Positions 1 to 8,644 are shown, counted from the stretch's first letter. The stretch: DNA of 14,596 nt from an uncultured Eubacteriales bacterium (GCA_959602365.1 CAUGSS010000053.1:1-14596), one strand, 5' to 3'. A program made the numbers and translations. The notes: generated by a model not told the origin, from the letters alone.

Positions 1-11
1 TCCGTGAACCC

Positions 12-269
12 GATGGGGGTTGGAAGAAGATCCTTCGCATACGCTCAGGATGACATTTTCCCACTCCCCCTGTCATCCTGAGGAGCGCCAGCGACGAAGG
101 ATCTTCTCCTGAGGCCCCGATGGGGGTTGGAAGAAGATCCTTCGCATACGCTCAGGATGACATTTTCCCACTCCCCCTGTCATCCTGAGGAGCGCCAGCG
201 ACGAAGGATCTTTTCCTGTGAATCCGGCGCGGGTTGGAAGAAGATCCTTCGCATACGCTCAGGATGACA
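12..269. repeat. 107-bp tandem array of REP-like inverted-repeat elements
   Basis: The stretch is a head-to-tail repeat of period 107. The word GGTTGGAAGAAGATCC recurs with its TT at 20, 127 and 234. Each full unit holds arm B (AAGATCCTTCG...AGGATGACA, at 27-55, 134-162 and 241-269) and arm A (TGTCATCCTGAG...AAGGATCTT, at 71-105 and 178-212). A and B are imperfect reverse complements, so each unit can fold into a long hairpin around a C/T-rich loop. There are two complete units, and a third stops after arm B. The same arm sequences recur near 5770-6810 and 14354-14596, which marks an interspersed family. No gene lies in this region. Confidence 0.9.
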
Positions 270-378
270 GGGAAAACGGGAGCTCAGGATGACAGGGAAA
301 ACGGGAGCTCAGGATGACAGGGAAAACGAGCGCTCAGGATGACAGCGAAAGTATCCGAAAGCATCCAGGATGACAGGG
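257..378. repeat. 25-bp tandem copies of the arm-B end
   Basis: The end of arm B (GCTCAGGATGACAGGG) is repeated with an exact 25-bp period starting at 257, 282, 307 and 332. The fourth copy is degenerate in its second half. A further worn copy (AGGATGACAGGG) lies at 367-378. The array directly abuts the last arm B of the 107-bp repeat, so it looks like local expansion of that element's outer end. Confidence 0.88.
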
Positions 379-424
379 AACGCGCCCAGACGGACAGGCT
401 GGCGCTCCAAATGACAAAAAGCGG

Positions 425-457
425 GGCTGTTGCAGCAGTTGCAACAGCCTCTTTTTT
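425..457 (+). terminator. Intrinsic terminator, possibly bidirectional
   Basis: A perfect 10-bp stem (GGCTGTTGCA at 425-434, TGCAACAGCC at 440-449) with a 5-nt loop is followed by TC and six T (452-457). A run of five A at 416-420 before the stem could give it some activity on the other strand. No coding region precedes it in the window, so it should end a transcript starting left of position 1 that runs through the repeats, or an unannotated RNA. Confidence 0.8.
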
Positions 458-520
458 GACGGATGCGGCAAGGGAAAGATGAAGATGGGGTTAACTTCCA
501 TGAAAATTCCATAAAAACGG

Positions 521-549
521 TTGCAATCTTCCCTGGCGGTTGCTAAGAT
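521..549 (+). promoter_or_regulatory. Sigma-A type extended -10 promoter of the first 194-aa gene
   Basis: The -35 box is TTGCAA (521-526), followed by a 17-bp spacer and the -10 box TAAGAT (544-549). TGC directly before the -10 makes it an extended -10. The arrangement is duplicated almost exactly in front of the paralogue (1282-1310), which supports it strongly. The predicted start is near 556, giving a leader of about 33 nt. Confidence 0.75.
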
Positions 550-588
550 AGGGCCATAATATTTTTTGTTTGAAAAGGAGTTCTTTTC

Positions 589-1173
589 ATGGGCAGAGCA
601 CAAGAGCTGTTTGACCAGGCCACGGGGTACTATGATCATGCCGTCGGCCTGATCCGCAAAATGGACGAGCTGTTCCAGAACGCGGCGTTCAAAAACGACC
701 CGGGCAGGCGCTATGACCCCCGGCTCACCCTGGCCCAGTTCGACATGATCCTCCAGGCCTCCCTGCTGAGCGTTGCCGTCAGCGACGGCCGGTTTGACCC
801 GCTGGAGCAGCAGTTTGTGGACAAGATCACCGATTACGGCGATCTGCCCGGCTACATCAGGGGGGAGACCCAGGGCAAGCTGGATCTGAGCTGGGGCGAA
901 ATGGCCGCGCTGTCCCGGGACAACCAGCGCCTTCTGGTGGAGGTGCTGCCCACCATCCTGGACAGGCTGTGTGACGACTTTGTCAGGCCCCTGGCCCTGG
1001 TGGACCAGGCGGTGCTCCGGGCCCAAGGGCTCAAGCAGATCATACAGGATGTGGCCAGGATCTGCGCCTGCCTGAGCCAGGTGGACGGGGTCAACCAGGA
1101 GCGGGAGCGCGCCGCCTGCATCCAGATGGTGAACGAGCTGCTGGGCAAGCGCTGGGAGAGATACATGTCCTGA
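589..1173 (+). CDS. Uncharacterised 194-aa protein, first of a tandem paralogous pair
   Basis: I do not recognise the family with certainty. The start ATG is set by a good ribosome binding site (AAAAGGAG, 573-580, 8 nt away) and by the matching N-terminus of the paralogue at 1347. The protein is soluble: no signal peptide or membrane segment is visible, and it looks mostly helical. Residues 21-90 are the conserved core, including FQNAAFKNDPG, TLAQFDMILQA, SDG.FD.LEQQFVDKI and TDYGDL. A second half-like pattern, ICACLSQVDG followed by a charged helix, lies at about 158-185. The pattern 'helix, (S/V)DG, acidic/Glu, helix' seen twice resembles TerB-like helical folds, but this is inference only. 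Cysteines 128, 159, 161 and 177 are shared with the paralogue. Identity to it is about 63% by eye with no gaps. The 173-bp gap to the next gene has GC-rich hairpins but no T-run, so read-through is possible. Confidence 0.85.
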   Translation: MGRAQELFDQATGYYDHAVGLIRKMDELFQNAAFKNDPGRRYDPRLTLAQFDMILQASLLSVAVSDGRFDPLEQQFVDKITDYGDLPGYIRGETQGKLDLSWGEMAALSRDNQRLLVEVLPTILDRLCDDFVRPLALVDQAVLRAQGLKQIIQDVARICACLSQVDGVNQERERAACIQMVNELLGKRWERYMS

Positions 1174-1281
1174 CCCCGGAAGAGGGGCCGGGGCGGCCGG
1201 CCGGCGCCGGAGCGGAAGGCAGCCGCCCCCTTCTTCGGGGGAGAAGGCGAAAACAATTTGCCGGCATACCCTTAAAAATGG

Positions 1282-1310
1282 TTGCCATTTTTGCCTGGGA
1301 TTGGTAAGAT
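1282..1310 (+). promoter_or_regulatory. Sigma-A type extended -10 promoter of the second 194-aa gene
   Basis: The -35 box is TTGCCA (1282-1287), followed by a 17-bp spacer and the -10 box TAAGAT (1305-1310), preceded by TGG (extended -10). It matches the promoter at 521-549 in -35, spacing, -10 and distance to the ATG. The promoter was therefore copied with the gene, and each paralogue can be transcribed alone. Confidence 0.75.
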
Positions 1311-1346
1311 AAAGCTGTAATCTTATAACCGAAAGGGGTTTTTACT

Positions 1347-1931
1347 ATGGGCAGAGCACAGGAATTGTTTGATCAGGCCACCAGAGCTTATCAGAACTCC
1401 ATCGACATGATCCGCAAGATGGATGAGGCATTTCAGAATGCGGCGTTCAAGAACGACCCGGGCAAGCGTTACGACACCCGGATCACTCTGGCCCAGTTTG
1501 ACATGATCCTCCAGGCCACCCTGTTGAGCATGGCGCTGAGCGACGGCAATTTCGACCGGCTGGAGCAGCAGTTTGTGGATAAGATCACCGATTACGGCGA
1601 TCTGCTCACCTATATCAAGCAGGACTCCCAGGGCCGGCTGGATCTGACCTGGAGCCAGGTGGCCAGCCTGCGGGAGGACACCCAGGCCTCCCTGGTGCAG
1701 GCCCTGCCCGCCATTCTGAACAAGCTGTGCGACAGCTTTGTCAAGCCCCTGGCCCTGGTGGATAAAGTGGTGGACGACGTGGACTTTTTGCGGCAGCTGG
1801 AGCGCAATATCGCCGAGATCTGCGTCTGCCTGAGCTTTGTGGACGGCAGCAGCGACAAGGTGGAGGCCGCCGCCTGCAGCGAGATGGTGGCCGATCTGCT
1901 GGGCACCCGCTGGAGAAAGTACATGCGTTGA
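1347..1931 (+). CDS. Uncharacterised 194-aa protein, second of a tandem paralogous pair
   Basis: This has the same length and architecture as the protein at 589-1173. The first ten residues (MGRAQELFDQ) and nearly all of residues 21-90 are identical. Divergence concentrates at 11-20, 98-120 and 141-160. The start ATG follows GAAAGGGG (1331-1338) by 8 nt. No signal peptide, membrane segment or known catalytic motif is visible. Both halves carry an SDG/VDG turn followed by an acidic helix (SDGNFDRLEQQFV at about 65-77, FVDGSSDKVEAAAC at about 164-177). This suggests a TerB-like helical bundle, unproven. The gene has its own promoter and its own terminator (1965-2000). Two linked, separately transcribed copies suggest selected duplication with different expression or partners. 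The function is unknown. Confidence 0.85.
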   Translation: MGRAQELFDQATRAYQNSIDMIRKMDEAFQNAAFKNDPGKRYDTRITLAQFDMILQATLLSMALSDGNFDRLEQQFVDKITDYGDLLTYIKQDSQGRLDLTWSQVASLREDTQASLVQALPAILNKLCDSFVKPLALVDKVVDDVDFLRQLERNIAEICVCLSFVDGSSDKVEAAACSEMVADLLGTRWRKYMR

Positions 1932-1964
1932 GACGTCTTTGATCAACAGAACAGTGATCTGAAC

Positions 1965-2000
1965 CCCGCCGGGGCGGCTGCGGCCGCCCCGGCGGGATTT
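1965..2000 (+). terminator. Intrinsic terminator after the paralogous pair
   Basis: A perfect 14-bp GC stem (1965-1978 with 1983-1996) with a 4-nt loop TGCG is followed by ATTT and a T-rich stretch. It lies 34 bp after the stop of the second 194-aa gene. The T-tract is weak but the stem is very stable. Confidence 0.75.
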
Positions 2001-2292
2001 CTGTGCTTTCCGCCAGTTCTCTGTCGGAGTTTTCTGCCCCGGCCGGCGGACTGGATGAGGGCTGTCAGGGCCCTGCCACGGGTGCCGGCGGCAGAGACAT
2101 GTTTTCCGCCGGTCCGCTCCGGAGCAAATGCGGGCGGGAGCGTTTTTTGCCGGGGCAGGTATGGGAGGCCCCGGCGGGGATATACTAGAAAAACTATGCA
2201 GGAAGAACGACATTTGAAAAAGAATTTTATAAAGCTGTTTTTTCTAAGTACCTAATAAAGTGAAAAAAACTGGCTAAAATTACAAAAATAGC
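2001..2292. other. Non-coding gap before ppdK
   Basis: No convincing gene was found. The left part (to about 2180) is GC-rich, and its short open frames have no ribosome binding site. The right part (about 2180-2290) is strikingly AT-rich with several A and T runs just upstream of the ppdK -35 box. Such a tract could act as an UP element for RNA polymerase alpha; that is inference from composition. Confidence 0.5.
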
Positions 2293-2321
2293 TTGTGTTT
2301 TACGAAAAATTATTCTATAAT
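2293..2321 (+). promoter_or_regulatory. Sigma-A promoter of ppdK
   Basis: The -35 box is TTGTGT (2293-2298), followed by a 17-bp spacer and a perfect -10 box TATAAT (2316-2321). The predicted start near 2328 leaves a leader of about 107 nt. No riboswitch-like fold is evident in that leader. The ribosome binding site AAGGAGG (2418-2424) ends 10 nt before the ATG. Confidence 0.82.
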
Positions 2322-2434
2322 GCGCTTGTGCAAGAACGTTTGGCAGCATGCTCCGCCCTGGGGCCTCCCGGCCTCAAATGCAGGAAATAATGCAGACGCG
2401 GTGGGGCGAAAAATTGCAAGGAGGAAACACCCGA

Positions 2435-5137
<2,703 letters not shown>

Positions 5138-5177
5138 TTTCCCCTGCTGCCCTTGAATAGAAGAGAGAGATGAAACG

Positions 5178-5210
5178 GCCCCCGGGTCCCTTTTGGGACC
5201 CGGGGGCTTT
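5178..5210 (+). terminator. Intrinsic terminator of ppdK
   Basis: A perfect 13-bp stem (5178-5190 with 5195-5207) closed by a TTTT loop is followed by TTT. It lies 40 bp after the ppdK stop. The short T-tail is compensated by a very GC-rich stem. Confidence 0.82.
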
Positions 5211-5561
5211 CGCCTGTCGAAGAAGACAACCTCTTTTCCCACAGGGGGATTGCGCGCCATACAGGGCCCGATTGCCTGTGCAAAAGTCGCCCCACATGGC
5301 GCGTGAGCCCACACCAGAAAAGCGCCGGTGGCGGCCGTTCCGGGCGAGTGGGAAAGACGCCCCAGGCGCGCACTGGAACGAAAGTGTCATTTTCCAGGCG
5401 CATGTCCCCGGAAATGACAGAATTTCTGTTCCTTCCGCCCTCCCCACATTAGATTGACTTTGGAAATGATCTGTGGATTGCAGCCTGGGGGCTGCGGAGG
5501 ACGGAATTCTGTGAAACCGCTTTTCCCGGTCACTTTCTTTTTTCGGCATGCCGGCGCCGGC
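5211..5561. other. Non-coding gap after ppdK
   Basis: No gene is supported here; open frames lack ribosome binding sites. It contains an imperfect inverted repeat at 5385-5419 (TGTCATTTTCC ... GGAAATGACA) whose ends match the TGTCAT/ATGACA tips of the REP-like family, perhaps a minimal or decayed member. A TTGACT at 5455-5460 has no matching -10 box. Confidence 0.5.
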
Positions 5562-5774
5562 TCAGCCCAGCAGATAGTACCCCCCGGAAAAGGGCGGCAG
5601 ATCCAGCCCCAGGCCGCCGCCCGCAGGAGGGATAATTCCTGTACCTCCGTTTGCAGGTATGCCGGGCTCCGCCCCGCCGTCTGCGAGTGTGACGGTTTCC
5701 GTGTCCCCGTCCGCAGGCAGGCCGAGGCCGGTGTTCTGCGCCGTCCCCCATAAGCGTACCGGGCTTCCGCCCTG
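5562..5774 (-). pseudogene. Orphan 3' end of a decapeptide-repeat protein gene
   Basis: On the minus strand one frame is open from 5774 to a TGA at 5562-5564 (70 codons) and reads like a real C-terminus. It contains degenerate ten-residue units (LPADGDTETV, TLADGGAEPG, IPANGGTGII) and ends in LDLPPFSGGYYLLG. Codons look like those of neighbouring genes. There is no start codon with a ribosome binding site, and upstream the frame hits a TGA at 5775-5777 inside a REP-like element. Similar decapeptide units continue upstream on the same strand in three more blocks, but in shifted frames, so no single protein can be made. My reading is a repeat-protein gene broken up by REP-like elements. An alternative is GC-rich repeat DNA that is open by chance. 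The family was not recognised. Confidence 0.45.
5631..5760. repeat. 30-bp minisatellite, block 0
   Basis: Units begin at GCCGG-like words at 5661, 5691 (GACGG) and 5721, with a degenerate one at 5631, spaced exactly 30 bp. The last unit is longer by 6 bp. On the minus strand each unit encodes ten residues in the frame of the orphan 3' end described at 5562-5774. Confidence 0.75.
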
Positions 5775-5870
5775 TCATCCTGAGGAGGCGGAGCCGACGA
5801 AGGATCTTTTCCCCGTTTCTCTGACAGGCGGCGGGGGAAAGAAGATCCTTCGCTGCGCTCAGGATGACAT
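5771..5870. repeat. REP-like element 1 (paired arms A and B)
   Basis: Arm A (TGTCATCCTGAGGAGGCGGA...AAGGATCTT) and arm B (AAGATCCTTCGCTGCGCTCAGGATGACA in two halves) face each other around a C/T-rich centre containing TCTGACAGGCGGCGGGGG. The element can form a long hairpin of about 100 nt. It is nearly identical to the element at 6406-6505. Confidence 0.9.
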
Positions 5871-5910
5871 GGGGAAAGTTCAGGATGACAGGGGGAGAAG
5901 TCCGGGACAG

Positions 5911-6031
5911 GCCGGTTTGCATGCCAGTGCCCGCGGGTATGCCAGTTCCTGCGCCGTCGTCCGCAGGCAGGCCGGTTCCCATACCTCTGCTCGCGGACAT
6001 GCCGGTTTTTTGTACCGTCGCCCCTAAGCGT
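5911..6031. repeat. 30-bp minisatellite, block 1 (four units)
   Basis: GCCGG/GCCAG words start units at 5911, 5941, 5971 and 6001, exactly 30 bp apart; the last unit is 31 bp. The minus strand reads decapeptides such as IPAGTGMQTG. The frame is displaced by one nucleotide relative to block 0. Confidence 0.8.
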
Positions 6032-6044
6032 GCCGAGCCTCCGC

Positions 6045-6145
6045 CCTGTCATCCTGAGGAGGCGGAGCCGACGAAGGATCTTTTTCTCCGTTCCTCTGAC
6101 AGGCGGCGGGGGAAAGAAGACCCTTCGCTGCGCTCAGGATGACAT
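6045..6145. repeat. REP-like element 2
   Basis: It has the same arm A / arm B arrangement as the element at 5771-5870, with a slightly different centre (TTTTTCTCCGTTCCTCTGAC) and a CCC variant in arm B. It is nearly identical to the element at 6710-6810. Confidence 0.9.
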
Positions 6146-6271
6146 AGGGGGGAGGCTCAGGATGACAGGAGGAGAAAACTCAAGAGGACAGGGGAAAGTG
6201 CAGGATAACAGAGAAAAGCTCAAGATAATGGGGAGAAAGCCCAGGATAACAGGGGGAGAAGTCCGGGACAG
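6146..6271. repeat. Degenerate tandem tail of arm-B ends
   Basis: After element 2 the sequence carries about five worn copies of the arm-B end, such as GCTCAGGATGACAGGAGGAG, CTCAAGAGGACAGGGG, CAGGATAACAGAG, CTCAAGATAATGGGG and CCAGGATAACAGGGGG, spaced roughly 20-24 bp. They resemble older versions of the clean 25-bp and 24-bp tandems at 257 and 14500. Confidence 0.7.
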
Positions 6272-6392
6272 GCCGGTTTGCATGCCAGTGCCCGCGGGTA
6301 TGCCGGTTCCTGCGCCGTCGTCCGCAAGCGTGACGGTTTCCGTGTCCCTGCCCGCAGGCAGGCCGGTTTTCTGCGCCGTCCCCCATAAGCAT
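6272..6392. repeat. 30-bp minisatellite, block 2 (four units)
   Basis: Units start at 6272, 6302, 6332 (GACGG) and 6362 with an exact 30-bp period; the last is 31 bp. The minus strand reads IPAGTGMQTG, TLADDGAGTG and LPAGRDTETV, in yet another frame relative to blocks 0 and 1. Confidence 0.8.
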
Positions 6393-6405
6393 GCCGGGTC
6401 TCCGC

Positions 6406-6505
6406 CCTGTCATCCTGAGGAGGCGGAGCCGACGAAGGATCTTTTCCCCGTTTCTCTGACAGGCGGCGGGGGAAAGAAGATCCTTCGCTGCGCTCAGGAT
6501 GACAT
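6406..6505. repeat. REP-like element 3
   Basis: This is a near-copy of the element at 5771-5870. The match continues rightward through the flank (GGGAAAGTTCAGGATGACAG...) to about 6575, showing that it was duplicated as part of a larger segment. Confidence 0.9.
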
Positions 6506-6545
6506 GGGGAAAGTTCAGGATGACAGGGGGAGAAGTCCGGGACAG

Positions 6546-6696
6546 GCCGGTTTGCATGCCAGTGCCCGCGGGTATGCCGGTTCCTGCGCCGCCGTTCGCA
6601 GACGTGCCGGTTTCCGTGTCCCTGCCCGCAGGCAGGCCGGTTCCCATACCTCTGCTCGCGGACATGCCGGGTTTTCGTACCGTCGCCCCTAAGCAT
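6546..6696. repeat. 30-bp minisatellite, block 3 (five units)
   Basis: Units start at 6546, 6576, 6606, 6636 and 6666, exactly 30 bp apart. It matches block 1 but carries one additional unit, so the two copies of the enclosing segment differ by exactly 30 bp (offset 635 on the left, 665 on the right). Confidence 0.82.
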
Positions 6697-6709
6697 GCCG
6701 GGCTTCCGC

Positions 6710-6810
6710 CCTGTCATCCTGAGGAGGCGGAGCCGACGAAGGATCTTTTTCTCCGTTCCTCTGACGGGCGGCGGGGGAAAGAAGATCCTTCGCTGCGCTC
6801 AGGATGACAT
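6710..6810. repeat. REP-like element 4
   Basis: This is a near-copy of the element at 6045-6145, including the same centre. It is followed by the same AGGGGGGAGGCTCAGG tail start, which then decays. Confidence 0.9.
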
Positions 6811-6997
6811 AGGGGGGGAGGCTCAGGGTGACAGGAAGGAGGAAAGATGGGGATGGCGGGAGAGGAAAATAGGGGACGACAGGCGGGGAAAGCACGAAAG
6901 ATGGGGGAAGAAGCCTGGGATAACTGAAGAGGGAACGCACAAAATGACGGGATGGGGAAAGTTCCACAGGACAGATCTTCCGGGATCGGATCGAGAG
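6811..6997. other. Decayed repeat tail, no gene
   Basis: This is purine-rich sequence with scattered remnants of the arm-B end (GCTCAGGGTGACAGG, GGACGACAGGCGGGG, GGGATAACTGAAG). No open frame with a ribosome binding site was seen. It separates the repeat array from the citrate synthase terminator. Confidence 0.5.
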
Positions 6998-7039
6998 AAA
7001 ACCGCCCGCGGCGCCGAAAGGGGCGCCGCGGGCGGTTTT
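6998..7039 (-). terminator. Intrinsic terminator of citrate synthase, bidirectional shape
   Basis: A perfect 18-bp stem (6998-7015 with 7022-7039) has a 6-nt loop. The stem has AAAA at one end and TTTT at the other, so it can act on both strands. It lies 85 bp past the stop of the minus-strand citrate synthase gene, and on the plus strand it would stop transcription entering from the repeat array. Confidence 0.82.
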
Positions 7040-7124
7040 GGGTTGTTCCAGGGCGGCAGACCGGCGGCCGCATCCCTCTGGCTGCGGCGGCGCTGTTCCG
7101 CGGCGCCGCGGGGCCGGGCGGGGC

Positions 7125-8507
7125 TCAGTCCCGCAGGGAGAGCGGGACAAAGGGCTTTTTCGGCCCCACCGCCTTGTAGGCCGGGCGGATGATCTTGTTG
7201 CCCGGGGTGTAGACCTCCTCCAGCCGGTGGGCGCACCAGCCCACCATCCGGGCGGCGGCAAAGAGGGGGGTGAACAGCTCCTCGGGGATGCCCAGCATCT
7301 GATAGACGAAGCCGGAGTACAAATCCACGTTGGCGCACAGCATCTTGTCGTGGCCGGTCTCCCGGGCGAACACCCCGGGGGAGAGCCGCTCCACCGACTC
7401 GATCAGGTCCAGCTGATCGGTCATGTCCTTCTCCTGGGCCAGCTCCCGGGCAAATTTCTTCAGGATCACCGCCCGGGGGTCGCTCATGGTGTAGATGGCG
7501 TGGCCCATGCCGTAGATCAGCCCCGAGCCGTCCCCCAGCTCCTTGCGGACGATCCGGGAGAGCACGTCGGACACCTCTCCGTCGTCCTTCCAGTCCCTCA
7601 CGTTTTCCCGGATCACGTCCAGCATCTGTTTGGCCTTGATGTTGGCGCCGCCGTGGCGGGGGCCCTTCAGGGAGCCCACCGCCGCCGCGATGGAGGAGTA
7701 GAAGTCGGTGTGGGAGGAGGAGATCACCCGGCAGGTGAAGGCGCTGTTGTTGCCGCCGCCGTGCTCGGCGTGGAGCACCAGGCACAGATCCAGCAGCTTG
7801 GCCTCGCTGGGGGTAAACTGGTTGTCTTTCCGCACCGCGTAGAGGAAGTTCTCCGCCAGGGACAGCCCGTCCTGGGAGCGGTGGAGATACAGGGAGTCGT
7901 GGTCGAAATAGCAGCGCTTGGCGGCGTAGGCGTGGGCCACGATCATGGGGGTGCGGGCCACCAGGCTGATGGCCTGCCGCAGTTCATTTTCCAGCGTCAT
8001 AACCTCGGCCTGATCGTCATAGGAATAGAGGGCGAGCACGCTCCGGGCAATCTTGTTCATCACGTTCTGGGAGGGGGCCTTCAGGATCATGTCCTCGGTG
8101 AACATGGCGGGCAGGGGCCGCAGCTGGGAGAGCAGCTGGGTGAACTTTTCCAGCTCCTCCCGGTTGGGCAGCCGGCCCAGCAGCAGCAGGAAGGCGGTCT
8201 CCTCAAAGCCGAAGCGGTTTTCCGAGACAAAGCCCTGGATCAGATCCTCCACGCTGATGCCCCGGTAATACAGTTTGCCGGGCATGGGAATTTTCTCCCC
8301 GTCCTCGATGTAGTAGCCCTGGACCGAGCCCACCTGGGTCAGGCCGGTGATGACGCCGGTGCCGTCGGCGTTGCGCAGGCCCCACTTTACGTCGGTGTGG
8401 TGCTCCTGCCCCCGCCGGATGTTCTGGTTGTCCGGGTAGAGGGCGGTCAGCTCGGTCAAAAAAGTGTCTACCTCTTCCCGTGAATGAAAGCGGAAGCTCT
8501 CCTGCAT
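7125..8507 (-). CDS. gltA: Citrate synthase (Si type)
   Basis: The enzyme condenses acetyl-CoA with oxaloacetate to citrate (EC 2.3.3.x), feeding 2-oxoglutarate and glutamate synthesis in anaerobes. The 460-aa product carries the family landmarks in order: LHAEHGGGNNSAF (His246, His249), GPRHGGAN (His285), GMGHAIYTMSDPRA (His336, Arg345), VDLYSGFVYQMLGIP (Asp395 as catalytic acid) and AHRLEE (Arg428). His285, His336 and Asp395 would form the catalytic triad. The hallmark GHR after the third motif reads GHA here, as I recall for clostridial members. The long N-terminus (about 70 residues before the core) fits the larger bacterial subgroup. The start ATG follows AAAGGAG (8517-8523 on the minus strand) by 9 nt. 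It is a single gene with its own promoter and terminator, divergent from spoIID. No aconitase or isocitrate dehydrogenase is adjacent. The symbol could equally be citZ. Confidence 0.96.
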   Translation of the reverse strand: MQESFRFHSREEVDTFLTELTALYPDNQNIRRGQEHHTDVKWGLRNADGTGVITGLTQVGSVQGYYIEDGEKIPMPGKLYYRGISVEDLIQGFVSENRFGFEETAFLLLLGRLPNREELEKFTQLLSQLRPLPAMFTEDMILKAPSQNVMNKIARSVLALYSYDDQAEVMTLENELRQAISLVARTPMIVAHAYAAKRCYFDHDSLYLHRSQDGLSLAENFLYAVRKDNQFTPSEAKLLDLCLVLHAEHGGGNNSAFTCRVISSSHTDFYSSIAAAVGSLKGPRHGGANIKAKQMLDVIRENVRDWKDDGEVSDVLSRIVRKELGDGSGLIYGMGHAIYTMSDPRAVILKKFARELAQEKDMTDQLDLIESVERLSPGVFARETGHDKMLCANVDLYSGFVYQMLGIPEELFTPLFAAARMVGWCAHRLEEVYTPGNKIIRPAYKAVGPKKPFVPLSLRD

Positions 8508-8552
8508 TTTCGACAGCTCCTTTCAGGAAAATTTTATCGTTTACAAGCCTAA

Positions 8553-8581
8553 AGTATACTGCGAAAAACAGCCCGTGTCAA
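8553..8581 (-). promoter_or_regulatory. Sigma-A promoter of citrate synthase
   Basis: Read on the minus strand: perfect -35 box TTGACA (8576-8581), 17-bp spacer, -10 box TATACT (8553-8558). The leader to the ATG is about 40 nt. The -10 box sits in the palindrome AGTATACT, which could also serve the divergent spoIID gene, but no good -35 box is seen on that side. Confidence 0.85.
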
Positions 8582-8644
8582 CGGACAACTCGACTTCCGC
8601 CGGGGGGCGTCCCGGCGGGAGCGGATGCGAAAAGAGGACAAAGG

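Noticed and set aside
1..380. Insertion sequence or transposon
   Set aside because: No transposase frame or target-site duplication is visible. The units are short palindromic repeats, better described as REP-like.
1174..1260. Terminator between the two 194-aa genes
   Set aside because: The GC-rich hairpins (for example CCCCC-TTCTTC-GGGGG near 1227-1242) lack any following T-run on the plus strand, so a terminator could not be supported.
5911..6696. CRISPR array
   Set aside because: The regularly spaced words are contiguous 30-bp repeats with no unique spacers, the larger repeats are palindromic with variable distances, and no cas gene is near.
5387..6807. Several overlapping open frames on both strands reading CHPERSEGSSF-like or CHPEEAEPTKDLF-like peptides
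   Set aside because: These peptides are translations of the REP-like elements, which are open in several frames. There is no ribosome binding site, they shift frame between blocks, and the same peptides appear on both strands. I treat them as repeat DNA, keeping only the 5562-5774 tail as a possible gene remnant.
8531..8560. Sigma-E promoter for spoIID
   Set aside because: TATACT at 8555-8560 lies in a palindrome, but neither a sigma-E -35 motif nor a TTGACA-like box sits at the right distance on the plus strand. Not called.
8480..8644. Upstream extension of spoIID to 8480
   Set aside because: The extension would overlap the citrate synthase start and promoter, has no ribosome site, and puts a non-signal-like stretch before the membrane anchor.
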